NCBI GenBank assembly: GCA_018222805.1
Contig: JAAEZQ010000005.1
Location: 95,368-159,367, forward strand
Reading direction: 5' to 3'
DNA: 64,000 nt
DNA from: Vibrionaceae bacterium
Lineage (GTDB): Bacteria; Pseudomonadota; Gammaproteobacteria; Enterobacterales; Vibrionaceae
Part shown: positions 63,483 through 64,000 of the stretch, piece by piece
Layout of the letters: every line of letters starts with the position of its first letter
Numbering within the stretch: position 1 is the stretch's first letter
Notes under the pieces: model-generated
Seen by the model: the letters and a program-made list of their open reading frames with translations, nothing else
What the model was told of the DNA's origin: nothing
The model's database searches: none
Program-made: the position numbers and the translations under genes

Positions 63483-63836
63483 CTACTCCCAGAAACACGC
63501 TTGAGGGTCACGTTCTAATTCGCCCAGTAACGTTTCGAGCGACGGACTGTATGGTAGGGTTTCATAAGGTACCCACTTCAAATCACCAGTTCGATAACTC
63601 GGTACATAAAAACGCCAAAGTTGCCTTTGTACATCAAACATAATCTTCGCCACCGGGGACGTATATTCGCTATGTTGGGAATCTAGCAGGAAGTGGGCGC
63701 GATGAATCTCTACACCGTTTTCTACAGGCTCATATAGGCACTTTCCCTGCTCAACAGGTAAATTAGCATTACGTGCGGAGCATAGCGAGTGAACTAGTTT
63801 GTATAAACGACTGGTTGCCATTTGAGACACTGACAT
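63483..63836 (-). CDS. DUF3024-like protein
   Basis: 117 aa; C-terminal PVAKIMFDVQRQLWRFYVPSYRTGDLKWVPYE resembles DUF3024. Confidence 0.6.
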   Translation of the reverse strand: MSVSQMATSRLYKLVHSLCSARNANLPVEQGKCLYEPVENGVEIHRAHFLLDSQHSEYTSPVAKIMFDVQRQLWRFYVPSYRTGDLKWVPYETLPYSPSLETLLGELERDPQACFWE

Positions 63837-64000
63837 GAAAGATCTCCTGATAGGTAGTTCTTAGTATACACCCTACCACCACTAAAAGCGGTACTCTCGA
63901 CCTTTGTGTTGCTTAACTTGCGGGTGAGTAACATCTGATATTTGACCCGTCCTGATATGGGTTGACACTTTTTAACTAAAACGCTCGATGTACTTCATCG

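Noticed and set aside
1-64000. CRISPR array, tRNA/rRNA genes, complete prophage
   Set aside because: No spaced direct repeats, no recognisable RNA gene sequence and no phage structural or integrase genes were seen by eye; tRNAscan-SE and CRISPR finders were not run.

Overview
The window looks like a Vibrio-type gammaproteobacterial replicon, mostly metabolic genes with a few AT-rich accessory gaps. Left to right: (i) a fermentation/formate cluster: truncated lipoyl E2, acyl carrier protein, PEP-synthase-like protein, a Cys-type formate dehydrogenase with two electron-transfer subunits, and a P-type cation ATPase; (ii) an accessory segment with membrane proteins, an RDD protein, a probable IS110 transposase remnant and a ThpR-like RNA ligase/phosphodiesterase; (iii) an AGCS symporter and an art-type arginine ABC operon; (iv) an AT-rich island with a vanadium-haloperoxidase-like secreted protein, a hairpin cluster with four GATC sites, and a homocysteine S-methyltransferase remnant; (v) a divergent TetR / Old Yellow Enzyme pair with two operator-like palindromes; (vi) divergent valine (mms) and leucine (liu) catabolic clusters around a LiuR-like MerR regulator, with no liuD between liuC and liuE; (vii) a solitary acetate kinase, a GGDEF-EAL protein, a DEAD-box helicase, and a 1965-aa multi-PAS hybrid kinase next to an HD-GYP response regulator; (viii) a fused-type mrp antiporter operon, a universal stress protein and RNase II. 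No rRNA, tRNA or CRISPR array was recognised. The items most worth a second look are the 23.44-23.56 kb hairpin/GATC cluster, the E2/ACP/PEP-synthase/formate dehydrogenase neighbourhood, the missing liuD, the altered PSGH motif in the haloperoxidase-like protein, and the giant PAS kinase/HD-GYP pair. All product names come from motif recognition; no database search was run.
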